Shown: positions 36,234-46,646, counted from the stretch's first letter. The stretch: 64,000 nt of DNA from an uncultured Paraprevotella sp. (GCA_900546665.1 URDY01000001.1:186001-250000), one strand, 5' to 3'. Program-made: numbers and translations. The notes: generated by a model not told the origin, from the letters alone.

Positions 36234-38051
36234 TCAGAGATTTTCAAGAACTATTTTTGCTTTGGCCGGACCTATTATTTCAGTTAGTTCTTCCAGACTG
36301 GCCTGACGGATACGTTTGACACTTTTAAAGTGTTTGAGCAGGGCTGTTTTTGTTTTTTCGCCAATACCTTTGATATGATCCAGTTCGGATGCAATCTGGT
36401 GTTTGCTTCGTTCATTACGGTGGAATGTGATGGCAAAGCGATGGACTTCATCCTGTATCTGGGTCATTAACCGGAATAAAGGTGAATCTAATTTGAGTCC
36501 TATCACGACAGGTGGAAAACCATAAAGTAGTTCGTGTGTACGATGGCGGTCATCTTTAGCTAATCCGGCTATAGGAATGTGTAAATGGAGTTCGTCTTCT
36601 ACAACTTCTCTAACCACTTCCATTTGTCCTTTTCCTCCGTCGGTAATGATAAGGTCGGGCAGGGGAGTATTTTCTTTCACGGCCCGTGAATACCGTCGTC
36701 TGACCACTTCCTTCATGGAGGCATAATCATCCGGTCCTGCTACGGTCTTGATATGGTATTTGCGATAATCTTGTTTGCTCGGTTTGCATTTTTTGAATAC
36801 TACGCAAGCAGCTACAGCATCCGTTCCTGAAATATTGGAATTATCGAAACATTCTATTTGTATGGGTAGTTTCTCGAGGTTAAGAGCTTGCTGAATTTCT
36901 TTCATCAGGCGTACGCTCTTTTGTTCAGGATTGAGCTTTTCTGCCTGTTTCAGTCGGTCTAATTTATATTGTCTGACATTAAGTAATGAGAGATCCAGAA
37001 GCTTCTTTTTTTCGCCTTTTTGTGGGACTGTTACGGTGAGGTTACCTAATTCATAGCTGATAGGAAATGGGACTATGATCTCCTTTGAATGGCTTTGATA
37101 GCGTTCGCGCATTTCGGTTATTCCAAGCATAAGCAGATCTTCTGCCGATTCATTGAGCTTCTTTTTATATTCGAAAGTGAAGGCCTGGTTGATGCAGCCG
37201 TTAGTCACATGAAGATAGTTGATGAATGCACTTTGTTCATCGTCTTCAATAGAAAATACGTCTATATTATGAAGTATTTGGCTTACCACTTCACTCTTAC
37301 TTCTGTAGTTTTCCAAAAGATCGTATTTTTGTTTGATCATTTGAGCTTCTTCAAATTTCATTTCAGAGGCAAGTTGCTGCATCTGCTTCAGAAGTTCCCG
37401 CTCTATTTCGGCTGTATTGCCTTTTAATATTTCTTTAGCTTCCTGAATATATTTCATATAGTCCTCATGGCTTTCTTTCGCAATACAGGGTGCCTTGCAA
37501 TTCTTGATATGGTATTCCAGACATACATTGAATTTACCGTTACGGATATTTTCGGGCGTAAGGGGTAAATGGCATGTACGGAGCGGATAGAGGTTTTTGA
37601 TCAGTTCAAGCAAGGAATTAAGAGTAGGGATATGGCTGTATGGACCGAAGTAAATGGAGCCGTTGCGGATTATTTTTCGTGTTTTGAATATGCGTGGAAA
37701 ATATTCGTTGGTAATACAAATGGAAGGGTATGTCTTGTCGTCTTTTAATAGTACATTGTAATGTGGTTTATAACGTTTGATGAGGTTGTTTTCAAGTAAT
37801 AGGGCGTCTTCTTCGGTGTTGACCACGACGTATTTTATATCTCTTATCTTACTTACGAGCATGGCTGTTTTTCTGCTTTGATGCTCTTTGCTAAAGTAAG
37901 AATAGACCCGACGTTTCAGATTCTTGGCTTTTCCAACATAAATGATCTCGCCATTCTCATTAAGATATTGATAGCATCCCGGACTTTCAGGCAGATTGAG
38001 TACAATCCCTTTTAAGTAGTCCAGCGTTTTTTCTTTTTCTTCTGCAGTCAT
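36234..38051 (-). CDS. uvrC: Excinuclease ABC subunit C
   Basis: Makes both incisions in nucleotide-excision repair. Start MTAEEKEKTLDYLKG at 38051 (an upstream in-frame ATG at 38078 falls in the apt terminator). Domains: GIY-YIG nuclease (LPESPGCYQYLNENGEIIYVGKAKNLKRRV), Cys cluster, UVR motif (EMKFEEAQMIKQKYDLL), RNase H-like nuclease (IECFDNSNISGTDAVAACV, LIITDGGKGQ) and paired helix-hairpin-helix at the end (IKGIGEKTKTALLKHF, EIIGPAKAKIV). About 605 residues, normal. Confidence 0.97.
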   Translation of the reverse strand: MTAEEKEKTLDYLKGIVLNLPESPGCYQYLNENGEIIYVGKAKNLKRRVYSYFSKEHQSRKTAMLVSKIRDIKYVVVNTEEDALLLENNLIKRYKPHYNVLLKDDKTYPSICITNEYFPRIFKTRKIIRNGSIYFGPYSHIPTLNSLLELIKNLYPLRTCHLPLTPENIRNGKFNVCLEYHIKNCKAPCIAKESHEDYMKYIQEAKEILKGNTAEIERELLKQMQQLASEMKFEEAQMIKQKYDLLENYRSKSEVVSQILHNIDVFSIEDDEQSAFINYLHVTNGCINQAFTFEYKKKLNESAEDLLMLGITEMRERYQSHSKEIIVPFPISYELGNLTVTVPQKGEKKKLLDLSLLNVRQYKLDRLKQAEKLNPEQKSVRLMKEIQQALNLEKLPIQIECFDNSNISGTDAVAACVVFKKCKPSKQDYRKYHIKTVAGPDDYASMKEVVRRRYSRAVKENTPLPDLIITDGGKGQMEVVREVVEDELHLHIPIAGLAKDDRHRTHELLYGFPPVVIGLKLDSPLFRLMTQIQDEVHRFAITFHRNERSKHQIASELDHIKGIGEKTKTALLKHFKSVKRIRQASLEELTEIIGPAKAKIVLENL

Positions 38052-38066
38052 GAGATAGTGATATAA

Positions 38067-38103
38067 AAAAGGGGGCAAGTTCTTATTTGCCTTGTCCCCT
38101 TTG
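38067..38103 (-). terminator. apt terminator
   Basis: On the minus strand AAAGGGGACAAGG...CTTGCCCCCTTTTTT forms an imperfect stem ending in a T-run, directly after apt. Confidence 0.7.
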
Positions 38104-38122
38104 ATTAGATAAATAAAAAGTA

Positions 38123-38653
38123 TTATACGGTGAGCAAGGTCTGTACTTCTACATCCTTGTCGAATACATCTCTGCCGTGAAGACCTTCACGAGTCAGTTC
38201 TATGATGAAATTGATATAAACTTTCTTGGGATTGAATTTTCTTACAAGGTTCAATGTTGCTTTCATTGATCCTCCTGTAGCCAATAAATCGTCGTGTAGT
38301 AAGACTACATCATTTTCATCTATGGCATCTTTGTGAATTTCGATAGTATCTACTCCGTATTCTTTTTGGTAGCTCTCTTGTACAGTTTCGGCTGGTAGCT
38401 TTCCAGGCTTTCTACACATGACAAAACCGGCTCCCAAACGGATCGCTAATGCAGGTGCGAGGATGAATCCTCTGGATTCTATTCCTACCACTTTGGTGAT
38501 GCCTTTATCCTTGTATAGTTCATAAAGTTCATCAATCATGATTTGCATACATTCTGCATCTTTAAACAGAGTTGTGACGTCTTTGAACTGAATGCCGGGA
38601 ATAGGGAAATCCGGAATGTTTCTCAAATTTTTTAGAAGTGTTGGATTGTTCAT
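38123..38653 (-). CDS. apt: Adenine phosphoribosyltransferase
   Basis: Salvages adenine to AMP with PRPP. 176 residues. The flexible N-terminal RNIPDFPIPGIQFKDVTTLF, adenine-site GIESRGFILAPALA, and the PRPP-binding loop VVLLHDDLLATGGSM identify it. It follows mnmG on the same strand after a 62-base gap containing the parS site; a terminator follows. Confidence 0.97.
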   Translation of the reverse strand: MNNPTLLKNLRNIPDFPIPGIQFKDVTTLFKDAECMQIMIDELYELYKDKGITKVVGIESRGFILAPALAIRLGAGFVMCRKPGKLPAETVQESYQKEYGVDTIEIHKDAIDENDVVLLHDDLLATGGSMKATLNLVRKFNPKKVYINFIIELTREGLHGRDVFDKDVEVQTLLTV

Positions 38654-38686
38654 AACCAGTATTTTAGTTGTTAATAATTCAAGTGT

Positions 38687-38702
38687 TGTTTCACGTGAAA
38701 CA
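38687..38702. promoter_or_regulatory. Perfect parS centromere-like site
   Basis: TGTTTCACGTGAAACA is a flawless 16-bp palindrome identical to the consensus ParB-binding parS sequence conserved across bacteria. It lies in the mnmG-apt gap. ParB bound here would load SMC and organise the origin-proximal chromosome; mnmG (gidA) is itself classically close to oriC. parA/parB are not in the window. Confidence 0.9.
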
Positions 38703-38715
38703 TCGTATCTGTTAA

Positions 38716-40587
38716 TTACCTGCCAAGAAGTACCAGTAAGACGTTAATATCACTTGGAGATACTCCTGGGATACGTCCGGCTTGAGCCAGTGTTTCAGGA
38801 TCTATCTTTTCCAGTTTCTGTCTGGCTTCAGTGGAAAGGGCGTTCATATTCTTATAGTCGAACTTGCCTTTTATCCTGATGCTTTCTAAACGTTGCATCT
38901 TGTCAGCGATAATTCGTTCACGGGCAATATAACCATGATACTTCATTTTGATTTCTGCAGCTTCAATGATCTCTTCTTTCCTTTCATTGATCTCCTCCAA
39001 TTGCATTTTGAGAGGTCTGACAAAATCTGCAATGTTGTGTAGCGTAATTTGGGGCCTGTTGATGACATCAAATAATTTGCATCCGTATTTGAGTGGAGTC
39101 GTCCCCAATTTCTCCAGACCGTCATTGATTAAAGCTGGCTTCAGAGAAAAGTCTTCGCAGAAATGCACGATCTTTTCAATTTGCTCTTTTTTCTTCATCC
39201 AATGTTCATAACGTTCTCTGGACGCTAATCCTAATGTATAGGAACGTTCTGTCAAACGCGCATCAGCATCATCCTGTCGTAGTAGTATACGGTATTCTGC
39301 ACGTGATGTGAACATTCTATAAGGTTCATCTACTCCTTTCGTGACCAAATCGTCTATCAGAACGCCAATATAAGATTCATCGCGGTGCATGATGAATGGT
39401 TCGCTTCCTGCACATTTTAATGCGGCATTGATTCCTGCTACGATACCTTGGCCACCTGCTTCCTCATAACCCGTTGTTCCATTAACCTGACCTGCCATGA
39501 AAAGGCCGGGAATAATTTTCGATTCCAGTGAATGGCTTAATTGTGTAGGATCGAAATAATCATATTCTATTGCATAACCAGGCCTGTAGATATGTACATC
39601 CCGGAATGCCGGAATTTTTCTTAAGGCATTAAGCTGTACATCGAGTGGAAGACTTGATGAGAAACCGTTCAAGTAATATTCCTGAGTGTTTTCACCTTCC
39701 GGCTCAAGGAAAAGCTGGTGCTGTTCGCGCTCTGGAAATGTAACCAACTTGGTTTCTATACTTGGACAATATCGTGGACCTATGCTTTTGATCTGTCCAT
39801 TGTAAAGCGGTGAATCCGGTAATCCGCTTTCCAATACACGGTGTACATCCGGATTGGTAAAACATGTCCAGCATGTCAGTTGGCGAAGATGACGTTTGGT
39901 TTCTAGAAATGAAAAACGATGAAAGTCATTTTCACCTTCCTGAATTTCCATTTCTTCAAAATGAACGGTTCGTCCATCGATGCGTACGGGAGTTCCTGTC
40001 TTCATTCGTCCCATTGTGATACCATGTGCCGTGATGGATTCCGTTAGATGATATGACGCAGGTTCGGCGACTCTTCCTCCAGGTATTTGAGTATGTCCGA
40101 TATGCATCAGGCCGTTCAAAAAAGTACCTGCTGTCAGTATGACGCAACGTGCCCGGAATATGACGTCAAAGTAAGTACGGACACCAGCTGTTTCCCCGTT
40201 TTCTACAATCAGTTCTTTAACTTGATCCTGCCAAATGTGAAGATTTGGAATGTTTTCAAGAACTTCACGCCAAGCCCAGATAAACTTGCCTCGATCACAT
40301 TGTGCGCGCGGACTCCACATGGCTGGACCTTTAGAACGGTTCAACATGCGGAACTGGATGGCAGTTTTGTCTGTCACTTGAGCCATATAACCGCCAAGTG
40401 CATCAATTTCTCTTACGATCTGTCCTTTGGCAATACCGCCTACTGCAGGGTTGCAGCTCATCTGGCCAATTTTATTCATGTCCATGGTGATCAGACATGT
40501 CTTGGCTCCCATATTGGCAGAGGCAGCCGCTGCTTCGCAGCCGGCATGTCCGCCACCAATCACAATAACATCGTATTTAAACTCCAT
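38716..40587 (-). CDS. mnmG: tRNA uridine-5-carboxymethylaminomethyl(34) synthesis enzyme MnmG
   Basis: With MnmE it modifies wobble U34 in several tRNAs using FAD. 623 residues, full length. N-terminal FAD site VIVIGGGHAGCEAAAASANMG, then MSCNPAVGGIAKGQIVREID, PAMWSPRAQCDRGKF, GTPVRIDGRTV, GLFMAGQVNGTTGYEEAGGQG, and a C-terminal helical tRNA domain ending RIPGVSPSDINVLLVLLGR. A -7 box at 40610-40617 lies 23 bases upstream. Confidence 0.98.
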   Translation of the reverse strand: MEFKYDVIVIGGGHAGCEAAAASANMGAKTCLITMDMNKIGQMSCNPAVGGIAKGQIVREIDALGGYMAQVTDKTAIQFRMLNRSKGPAMWSPRAQCDRGKFIWAWREVLENIPNLHIWQDQVKELIVENGETAGVRTYFDVIFRARCVILTAGTFLNGLMHIGHTQIPGGRVAEPASYHLTESITAHGITMGRMKTGTPVRIDGRTVHFEEMEIQEGENDFHRFSFLETKRHLRQLTCWTCFTNPDVHRVLESGLPDSPLYNGQIKSIGPRYCPSIETKLVTFPEREQHQLFLEPEGENTQEYYLNGFSSSLPLDVQLNALRKIPAFRDVHIYRPGYAIEYDYFDPTQLSHSLESKIIPGLFMAGQVNGTTGYEEAGGQGIVAGINAALKCAGSEPFIMHRDESYIGVLIDDLVTKGVDEPYRMFTSRAEYRILLRQDDADARLTERSYTLGLASRERYEHWMKKKEQIEKIVHFCEDFSLKPALINDGLEKLGTTPLKYGCKLFDVINRPQITLHNIADFVRPLKMQLEEINERKEEIIEAAEIKMKYHGYIARERIIADKMQRLESIRIKGKFDYKNMNALSTEARQKLEKIDPETLAQAGRIPGVSPSDINVLLVLLGR

Positions 40588-40609
40588 TTTATAGTTTTTT
40601 TCTATGTCG

Positions 40610-40617
40610 CAAAAGTA
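40610..40617 (-). promoter_or_regulatory. -7 promoter box (TACTTTTG) for mnmG
   Basis: Exact TAnnTTTG on the minus strand. Confidence 0.5.
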
Positions 40618-40671
40618 ATGTTTTTTTAGGAATATCTTTGGTTATTTCTTTGTTCAATCGAGGATTTAGAT

Positions 40672-40679
40672 TAAATTTG
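40672..40679 (+). promoter_or_regulatory. -7 promoter box (TAAATTTG) for the sdhCAB operon
   Basis: Exact TAnnTTTG about 84 bases before the sdhC ATG. A second exact match, TATCTTTG at 40633-40640, is an alternative. Confidence 0.5.
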
Positions 40680-40763
40680 CAGATGATAAAGGACATGTAA
40701 CAGAATTCACGAAGCTTTGAAATTCTTTATTTTATTTAATAAATATTTTAAATTCAATTATTT

Positions 40764-41441
40764 ATGTGGTTATGTGATTCATCTATTGGACGGAAAGTGG
40801 TAATGTCAGTCACTGGTATTGCACTTATCCTGTTCTTGACGTTTCATGCGTCAATGAACGTTGTGGCTTTATTCTCGAGTGAAGGCTACAACATGATTTG
40901 TGAATTCCTTGGTGCCAACTGGTATGCCGTAGTAGCAACAATCGGTTTGGCAGCTTTGGCAGTCATTCACATTATTTATGCCTTCTGGCTTACTATGCAG
41001 AACCGTCAGGCACGTGGCAATAACCGTTATGATGTAACGGTAAAACCTGAGAAGGTAGAGTGGGCTTCACAAAACATGTTGGTACTGGGTATCATCGTGC
41101 TTTTGGGTTTGGCACTTCATTTCTACAACTTCTGGTATAACATGATGTTTGCCGAATTGATTGGTGATCCTATGTTGGGCGGTCTTCATGCAGCAGACGG
41201 TTATGGTTATATTGTGAAGACTTTCAGCCAGCCGGTGTTTACGGTCATTTATGTAATTTGGTTGATTGCTTTGTGGTTCCATCTTACTCACGGATTCTGG
41301 AGTGCTATTCAGACATTGGGTTGGAACGGTAAGGTTTGGTTTAACCGTTGGAAAGTGATTGGTAACATCTATACCACAATCGTGATCCTGATGTTCCTTG
41401 TAGTCGCTTTGTATTTTTCTTTCTGCGGTGGATGCTGCTAA
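40764..41441 (+). CDS. sdhC: Succinate dehydrogenase/fumarate reductase cytochrome b subunit
   Basis: Single di-haem membrane anchor of the complex, 225 residues with five membrane segments. Likely haem-ligand histidines are in LFLTFHASMN, AVIHIIYAF, LALHFYNFW and WFHLTHGFW. Single-subunit anchors of this type (Wolinella/Bacteroides class) exchange electrons with menaquinone. First gene of sdhCAB with gaps of about 34 and 38 bases. In Bacteroidetes the complex works mainly as fumarate reductase in succinate production. Confidence 0.95.
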   Translation: MWLCDSSIGRKVVMSVTGIALILFLTFHASMNVVALFSSEGYNMICEFLGANWYAVVATIGLAALAVIHIIYAFWLTMQNRQARGNNRYDVTVKPEKVEWASQNMLVLGIIVLLGLALHFYNFWYNMMFAELIGDPMLGGLHAADGYGYIVKTFSQPVFTVIYVIWLIALWFHLTHGFWSAIQTLGWNGKVWFNRWKVIGNIYTTIVILMFLVVALYFSFCGGCC

Positions 41442-41475
41442 TTATATTAATGAATCATTAAATTGAAAAACGATT

Positions 41476-43425
41476 ATGACTAAGATAATAGATTCTAAAA
41501 TTCCTGAAGGACCGGTAGCAGAAAAGTGGACGAACTATAAAGCGCACCAGAAATTGGTGAATCCGGCTAACAAACGTCGTTTGGATATCATCGTTGTGGG
41601 AACTGGATTGGCCGGAGCTTCTGCTGCGGCTTCACTTGGTGAAATGGGATTCCGTGTATTTAATTTCTGTATCCAGGATTCTCCACGTCGTGCACACTCT
41701 ATCGCTGCCCAGGGTGGTATCAATGCTGCAAAGAATTATCAGAATGACGGTGACTCTGTATATCGTTTGTTCTATGATACTGTCAAAGGTGGAGACTATC
41801 GTGCTCGCGAAGCTAACGTATATCGTTTGGCTGAAGTTTCAAATAATATCATTGATCAATGTGTTGCACAGGGTGTACCTTTCGCACGTGAATATGGTGG
41901 TATGCTTGCTAACCGTTCATTTGGTGGTGCACAGGTTTCACGTACTTTCTACGCCAAGGGTCAGACTGGACAGCAACTTTTGCTTGGTGCATACTCAGCA
42001 TTGAGTTGTCAGGTTAATGCCGGTACGGTGAAGTTGTTTACTCGTTACGAGATGATGGACCTTGTCATGATCGATGGTCGTGCACGTGGTATTATTGCCC
42101 GTAATTTGGTAACAGGTAAGTTGGAACGTTTTGCAGCTCATGCAGTCGTTATAGCAACTGGTGGTTATGGAAATACTTATTTCCTTTCTACAAATGCTAT
42201 GGGTTGTAACTGTTCTGCTGCTATGCAGTGTTATCGTAAGGGAGCTTATTTTGCAAATCCTGCTTATGTTCAGATTCACCCGACTTGTATTCCTGTACAT
42301 GGTGACAAGCAGTCTAAGCTGACTTTGATGTCTGAGTCTTTGCGTAACGATGGTCGTATCTGGGTTCCTAAGAAATTGGAAGATGCCAAGAAGTTGCAGG
42401 CTGGTACTCTTAAGGGAGAAGATATTCCGGAAGAAGATCGTGACTACTACTTGGAGCGTCGTTATCCGGCTTTCGGTAACCTGGTACCTCGTGATGTGGC
42501 TTCACGTGCAGCAAAGGAAAGATGTGACAAAGGCTTTGGTGTAAACAATACCGGTTTGGCTGTATTCCTTGATTTCAGTGATGCCATCAACCGTTTGGGT
42601 AAGGATGTAGTAGAACAGCGTTATGGTAACCTGTTTGATATGTATGAAGAGATCACTGATGTGTCTCCTTACAAGTCTCCGATGATGATCTATCCTGCAA
42701 TTCACTACACGATGGGTGGTATTTGGGTAGACTATGAGTTGCAGACTTCTATCAAGGGCTTGTTTGCTATTGGTGAATGTAACTTCTCAGATCACGGAGC
42801 AAACCGTTTGGGTGCTTCTGCTTTGATGCAAGGTTTGGCAGACGGCTATTTCGTATTACCTTATACTATTCAGAATTATTTGGCCGATCAGATTACTGTA
42901 CCACGCTTCTCTACAGATCTTCCTGAGTTTGTTGAAGCAGAAAAGGCTGTTAATGCCCGTATTGATCATTTGATGAACATTAAGGGTAAGAGATCTGTTG
43001 ATTCTATCCATAAGGAACTTGGACATGTGATGTGGGAATATGTAGGTATGGGTCGTACGAAGGAAGGTCTGGAAACAGGTTTGAAGCGTTTGAAGGAGAT
43101 CCGTCAGGAATTCGAAACTCAGTTGTTCATTCCGGGTGCTAAGGAAGGTTTGAATGTAGAGCTTGAAAAGGCGTTACGTCTGAATGACTTCATCACTATG
43201 GGTCAGTTGATCGCTTATGATGCATTGAACAGAAATGAATCTTGTGGTGGACATTTCCGTGAAGAGTACCAGACTGAAGAAGGCGAGGCAAAACGTGATG
43301 ATGAGAACTACTTCTATGTAGCTTGTTGGGAATATCAGGGCTCAGATGATGTGGCTCCGGTATTGTATAAAGAGCCGTTGGTATATGAAGCTATCAAGGT
43401 TCAGACACGTAACTACAAGAGCTAA
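41476..43425 (+). CDS. sdhA: Fumarate reductase/succinate dehydrogenase flavoprotein subunit
   Basis: Catalytic subunit carrying covalent FAD, 649 residues. The dinucleotide fold [21 protein letters not shown] is followed by [17 protein letters not shown] with the FAD-linking histidine; later [29 protein letters not shown] and [21 protein letters not shown] shape the dicarboxylate site. The codon choice is more T-rich and regular than in neighbours, consistent with high expression. Confidence 0.97.
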   Translation: MTKIIDSKIPEGPVAEKWTNYKAHQKLVNPANKRRLDIIVVGTGLAGASAAASLGEMGFRVFNFCIQDSPRRAHSIAAQGGINAAKNYQNDGDSVYRLFYDTVKGGDYRAREANVYRLAEVSNNIIDQCVAQGVPFAREYGGMLANRSFGGAQVSRTFYAKGQTGQQLLLGAYSALSCQVNAGTVKLFTRYEMMDLVMIDGRARGIIARNLVTGKLERFAAHAVVIATGGYGNTYFLSTNAMGCNCSAAMQCYRKGAYFANPAYVQIHPTCIPVHGDKQSKLTLMSESLRNDGRIWVPKKLEDAKKLQAGTLKGEDIPEEDRDYYLERRYPAFGNLVPRDVASRAAKERCDKGFGVNNTGLAVFLDFSDAINRLGKDVVEQRYGNLFDMYEEITDVSPYKSPMMIYPAIHYTMGGIWVDYELQTSIKGLFAIGECNFSDHGANRLGASALMQGLADGYFVLPYTIQNYLADQITVPRFSTDLPEFVEAEKAVNARIDHLMNIKGKRSVDSIHKELGHVMWEYVGMGRTKEGLETGLKRLKEIRQEFETQLFIPGAKEGLNVELEKALRLNDFITMGQLIAYDALNRNESCGGHFREEYQTEEGEAKRDDENYFYVACWEYQGSDDVAPVLYKEPLVYEAIKVQTRNYKS

Positions 43426-43463
43426 TTAAAAAGGTTTGTTCAACGATTAAAAAGAAAAAAACA

Positions 43464-44222
43464 ATGGATAAAAATATTTCATTTAAGATAAGATTTTGGC
43501 GTCAGAACGGACCGAAAGACAAAGGTCACTTCGACGAACGTGAAATGAAGGATATTCCAGGTGATACTTCATTCCTGGAGATGCTGGATATCCTTAACGA
43601 GCAGCTGATTGAAGAAGGTAAAGAGCCGTTTGTTTTCGATCATGACTGTCGCGAAGGTATCTGTGGTATGTGTTCACTTTATATCAACGGAACACCTCAT
43701 GGTAAAACAGAACGTGGTGCTACAACTTGCCAGCTTTATATGCGTAAATTTAAAGATGGCGATACCATTACAGTTGAGCCATGGCGTTCAGCCGGTTTCC
43801 CGGTTATTAAGGACTGTATGGTAGATCGTACAGCTTTTGATAAGATCATGCAGGCTGGTGGTTATGTAACAGTACGTACAGGACAGCCTCAGGATGCTAA
43901 TGCCATTCTGATTCCTAAGCAGAATGCTGATGAAGCTATGGACTGTGCCAGCTGTATCGGTTGCGGTGCTTGTGTGGCTGCATGTAAGAACGGTTCTGCT
44001 ATGTTGTTCGTATCTTCTAAGGTAAGTCAGTTAGCTTTGTTGCCTCAGGGACGTCCTGAAGCTGCACGTCGTGCCAAGGCTATGATTGCAAAGATGGATG
44101 AGCTTGGTTTTGGTAACTGTACAAACACTCGTGCTTGTGAAGCTGTTTGTCCGAAATGTGAAAGCATTTCTAATATTGCCCGTTTGAACCGCGAATTCAT
44201 CAAGGCAAAATTGAACGACTAG
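43464..44222 (+). CDS. sdhB: Fumarate reductase/succinate dehydrogenase iron-sulfur subunit
   Basis: 252 residues. Three cluster regions are visible: 2Fe-2S in [18 protein letters not shown] with a distant fourth Cys in ATTCQLY; 4Fe-4S in [14 protein letters not shown]; 3Fe-4S with [16 protein letters not shown]. It relays electrons between the cytochrome b haems and FAD. Last gene of the operon; a clear terminator follows. Confidence 0.97.
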   Translation: MDKNISFKIRFWRQNGPKDKGHFDEREMKDIPGDTSFLEMLDILNEQLIEEGKEPFVFDHDCREGICGMCSLYINGTPHGKTERGATTCQLYMRKFKDGDTITVEPWRSAGFPVIKDCMVDRTAFDKIMQAGGYVTVRTGQPQDANAILIPKQNADEAMDCASCIGCGACVAACKNGSAMLFVSSKVSQLALLPQGRPEAARRAKAMIAKMDELGFGNCTNTRACEAVCPKCESISNIARLNREFIKAKLND

Positions 44223-44250
44223 TCTGAATAAAGTTTCATTTATGTGAGAT

Positions 44251-44288
44251 AAAAGGTGTATCAGCTTATGGCTGGTACACCTTTTTTA
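44251..44288 (+). terminator. sdhCAB operon terminator
   Basis: AAAAGGTGTATCAG and CTGGTACACCTTTTTT make a stem with one mismatch around CTTATGG, ending in a T-run. Confidence 0.85.
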
Positions 44289-44768
44289 ATTTATACTTGG
44301 TTCATTTGTGAAATTTAAAATATGGTTTTATCGTATAAATTGTGAATTACCTTTTCTGATTTTTCAGTGATATGATTTGATTTTTTGAAATCTTGACATT
44401 TTTATTTAAAAAATAGATGGATAGTTATCCGAGAAATCATTTTTATATCATTTTTGCGATGTTTTTGGAAGTCAAAATGATCTTATTTTATTATTATTAT
44501 ATTGTTTTTTATTGTTGTAGTATTGTTTTTTAAAGCATATTTTATGTATAATTGCTTTTATTGTGTCATTTTGGTGTTTTATTTTTGTTCGAGTTCTGTT
44601 TGATAATAGAAAGATGCATAAAAAATATTTTATTTTTTGTATTTAAAGGGCATTTGGACTTTCTTCTTAAGATATTTTTCTTTGAGCCTAAGATTTTTGG
44701 GGAAGTTGTGGTAGGTTGGCAAATCAGATTATGATGCCTGTTTTTTCTTTTTTTATTTTGATAAAATA
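44289..44768. other. Strongly AT-rich, T-biased intergenic gap
   Basis: About 480 bases without a credible gene; long runs such as ATTTTATTATTATTATATTG are common and the plus strand is T-biased. No DnaA-box cluster, tRNA, repeat array or promoter-gene pair is apparent. It might be eroded coding DNA or a protein-binding AT tract. Confidence 0.4.
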
Positions 44769-44770
44769 AA

Positions 44771-44812
44771 AATGAAAGTGTATGCTTTGGTTGCAGTACA
44801 CTTTCATTTCAA
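44771..44812. terminator. Terminator of the GH43 gene
   Basis: AATGAAAGTGTA (44771-44782) and TACACTTTCATT (44797-44808) form a perfect 12-bp stem; on the minus strand it is followed by TTTTATTTTAT. Confidence 0.8.
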
Positions 44813-44897
44813 TAGGTTAAAAATATAAGTTTGACTATTTTGAGTATGAATCCTTTTATTTAGAAGTGCTAGAATCGTATTCTAAGCCTTTAAAATT

Positions 44898-46646
44898 TTA
44901 AGGCTTGATCGTATTACCATTCGTGGCATATAATCCGATCAGAGCGCCTGTAAAGCCGCCTGCTACGTCTGTAGAAAGGATATCACCTGAAACAGTACCA
45001 CCTAGGTTGACAAAAGTTGCATTGTCTATGGCATAGTTAAAGCGATAATCATTTCCTTTGGCTTCGACTTGTAGTGAAACTGGTTTTTTGATATCTATTT
45101 TTGTTGAAGCTATGATGGTTGTTTTTCCTTTTTCAGTCTTGGCCAATAAAAGAATGTAATCCTTATCTTTTTTGGTTACACCGAATACATAATTGAATTT
45201 TTCATTCTGGTAACATGTCAGGCCGGCTAAAGCATCTTCTGTGTCTGGTCGGTATTGCATGGTTGTGGTGGCAGTGAAATGACTGTGCTGTTGACGATAG
45301 AAGAGGGTAGAAGTAGGTTTTACTTCTTTAATTTGAGTGGTAAATGGATTTATTTTAAGTCCGCCTTTTTTAGCTATGGAAATGAAATCTTCACGTGGAC
45401 CACGCAGGCCTATCCAACGTAAATCTAGATCATTGGAAATGAATTTATCTTCAAATGTGAAGTTACCATTAGGGAAATAGCCATCCTTGCCGGTTTTGTT
45501 TTCCACTCCGGCAGGCATTTTCAGTTTGCAGGCCAAGGGAACCAGACCGTTTTCGAATACAGGATATTCACCGCTCCAGTCTACGGGTAAGATGAAAGTT
45601 TCTCGACCTGTGTTAACCAGACCTTTTTCGTTAGGACGAATAGCTAGGAACACACCATAATATTTACCGTTTGGTCCTTCAACCAGATCTGCATGTCCAG
45701 CCCAGTCTACTTTATTGGTACGATCCTTGGCAAAGTAACGTTGTGTAAGGATCGGGTTGTTTGGAGCAGCCTTGAATGGGCCTGTAGGGGAGTCACCGGA
45801 AAATATGACCTCACTGTGCCAGCCTCCGGTACCACCTTCTGCACACATCAGATAATAGCGTCCGTTTTTCTTATATAAATGTGGCCCTTCAATCCAAATC
45901 GGTTTTTTTGTGATATCAGTACCACCGTTGACGATGACTTTGTCGGTGCCAGGGATTACTTGATCCTTTTCCGTATCGTATTCCCATATTTTGATAACAC
46001 GATGACCGTTATAAAGTTCTTTTCCCTTCGCAGGAGCATCGTTATGTACTACGTAAGCCTTTCCATTATCATCAAAGAATAAGGAAGGATCAATTCCGTC
46101 AAAGTTAAGTTTGATAGGATCGCTCCATCCTTTCATGGGATCTTTAGTTTTGACTACTATATTTCCGAATCCTCCGGAAAACTGAGTTGTAATCATGTAA
46201 AAAGTATCGTTGTGTGGATTATAAGTTATGGCAGGTGCATAAACTCCCATACTGATACCGCAGTCTTCCACTTTCAATTGAGATTTGCGATCTAAGACGT
46301 GTCCTATTTGTTTCCAGTTGACTAAATCTGTAGAATGAAAAATAGGAACACCTGGGAACATGGCAAATGAAGAATTGACCAAATAATAGTCATTGCCTTT
46401 ACGGGTAATGCTAGGGTCTGGATAGCAACCTTGTAGGATCGGCGTATAAAATTCATCTGCAGCCAAAGGATTTTCTTTGTAAATTTTGTCATTACCTTGG
46501 TAAGTGAACTGAGAAAATGTTGGTACGTTTTTATCCGTTTTTCCGTTAACAGTAGCTAATGCTCCACTAAAAAGTAAAGTACAGGCTAAGGCCATTGCCC
46601 GGCAACTGTGTTTTTTCATTTTGTTTTTGATTGATTCTGTTTTCAT
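44898..46646 (-). CDS. Secreted glycoside hydrolase family 43 enzyme (xylosidase/arabinofuranosidase-like)
   Basis: 582 residues: signal region (MALACTLLFSGALATVNG), GH43 five-bladed propeller, and a C-terminal beta-sandwich of the type that completes the active site in family-43 xylosidases. Catalytic residues are visible: base Asp in GCYPDPSITRKGNDYYLVNS, pKa-modulating Asp in LNFDGIDPSLFFDDNGK, acid Glu in WIEGPHLYKKNGRYYLM. Expected substrates are xylo- or arabino-oligosaccharides; exact specificity is not visible. ATG 46646 or 46619 may be the start. It stands alone without SusCD genes. Confidence 0.9.
   Translation of the reverse strand: MKTESIKNKMKKHSCRAMALACTLLFSGALATVNGKTDKNVPTFSQFTYQGNDKIYKENPLAADEFYTPILQGCYPDPSITRKGNDYYLVNSSFAMFPGVPIFHSTDLVNWKQIGHVLDRKSQLKVEDCGISMGVYAPAITYNPHNDTFYMITTQFSGGFGNIVVKTKDPMKGWSDPIKLNFDGIDPSLFFDDNGKAYVVHNDAPAKGKELYNGHRVIKIWEYDTEKDQVIPGTDKVIVNGGTDITKKPIWIEGPHLYKKNGRYYLMCAEGGTGGWHSEVIFSGDSPTGPFKAAPNNPILTQRYFAKDRTNKVDWAGHADLVEGPNGKYYGVFLAIRPNEKGLVNTGRETFILPVDWSGEYPVFENGLVPLACKLKMPAGVENKTGKDGYFPNGNFTFEDKFISNDLDLRWIGLRGPREDFISIAKKGGLKINPFTTQIKEVKPTSTLFYRQQHSHFTATTTMQYRPDTEDALAGLTCYQNEKFNYVFGVTKKDKDYILLLAKTEKGKTTIIASTKIDIKKPVSLQVEAKGNDYRFNYAIDNATFVNLGGTVSGDILSTDVAGGFTGALIGLYATNGNTIKP

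Noticed and set aside
44552..44734. 60-codon plus-strand open frame in the AT-rich gap
   Set aside because: Phe/Leu/Ile-rich translation of T-rich DNA, no promoter or start context.
44289..44768. Possible oriC in the AT-rich gap near mnmG and parS
   Set aside because: No cluster of TTATCCACA-like DnaA boxes and no dnaA or dnaN nearby.
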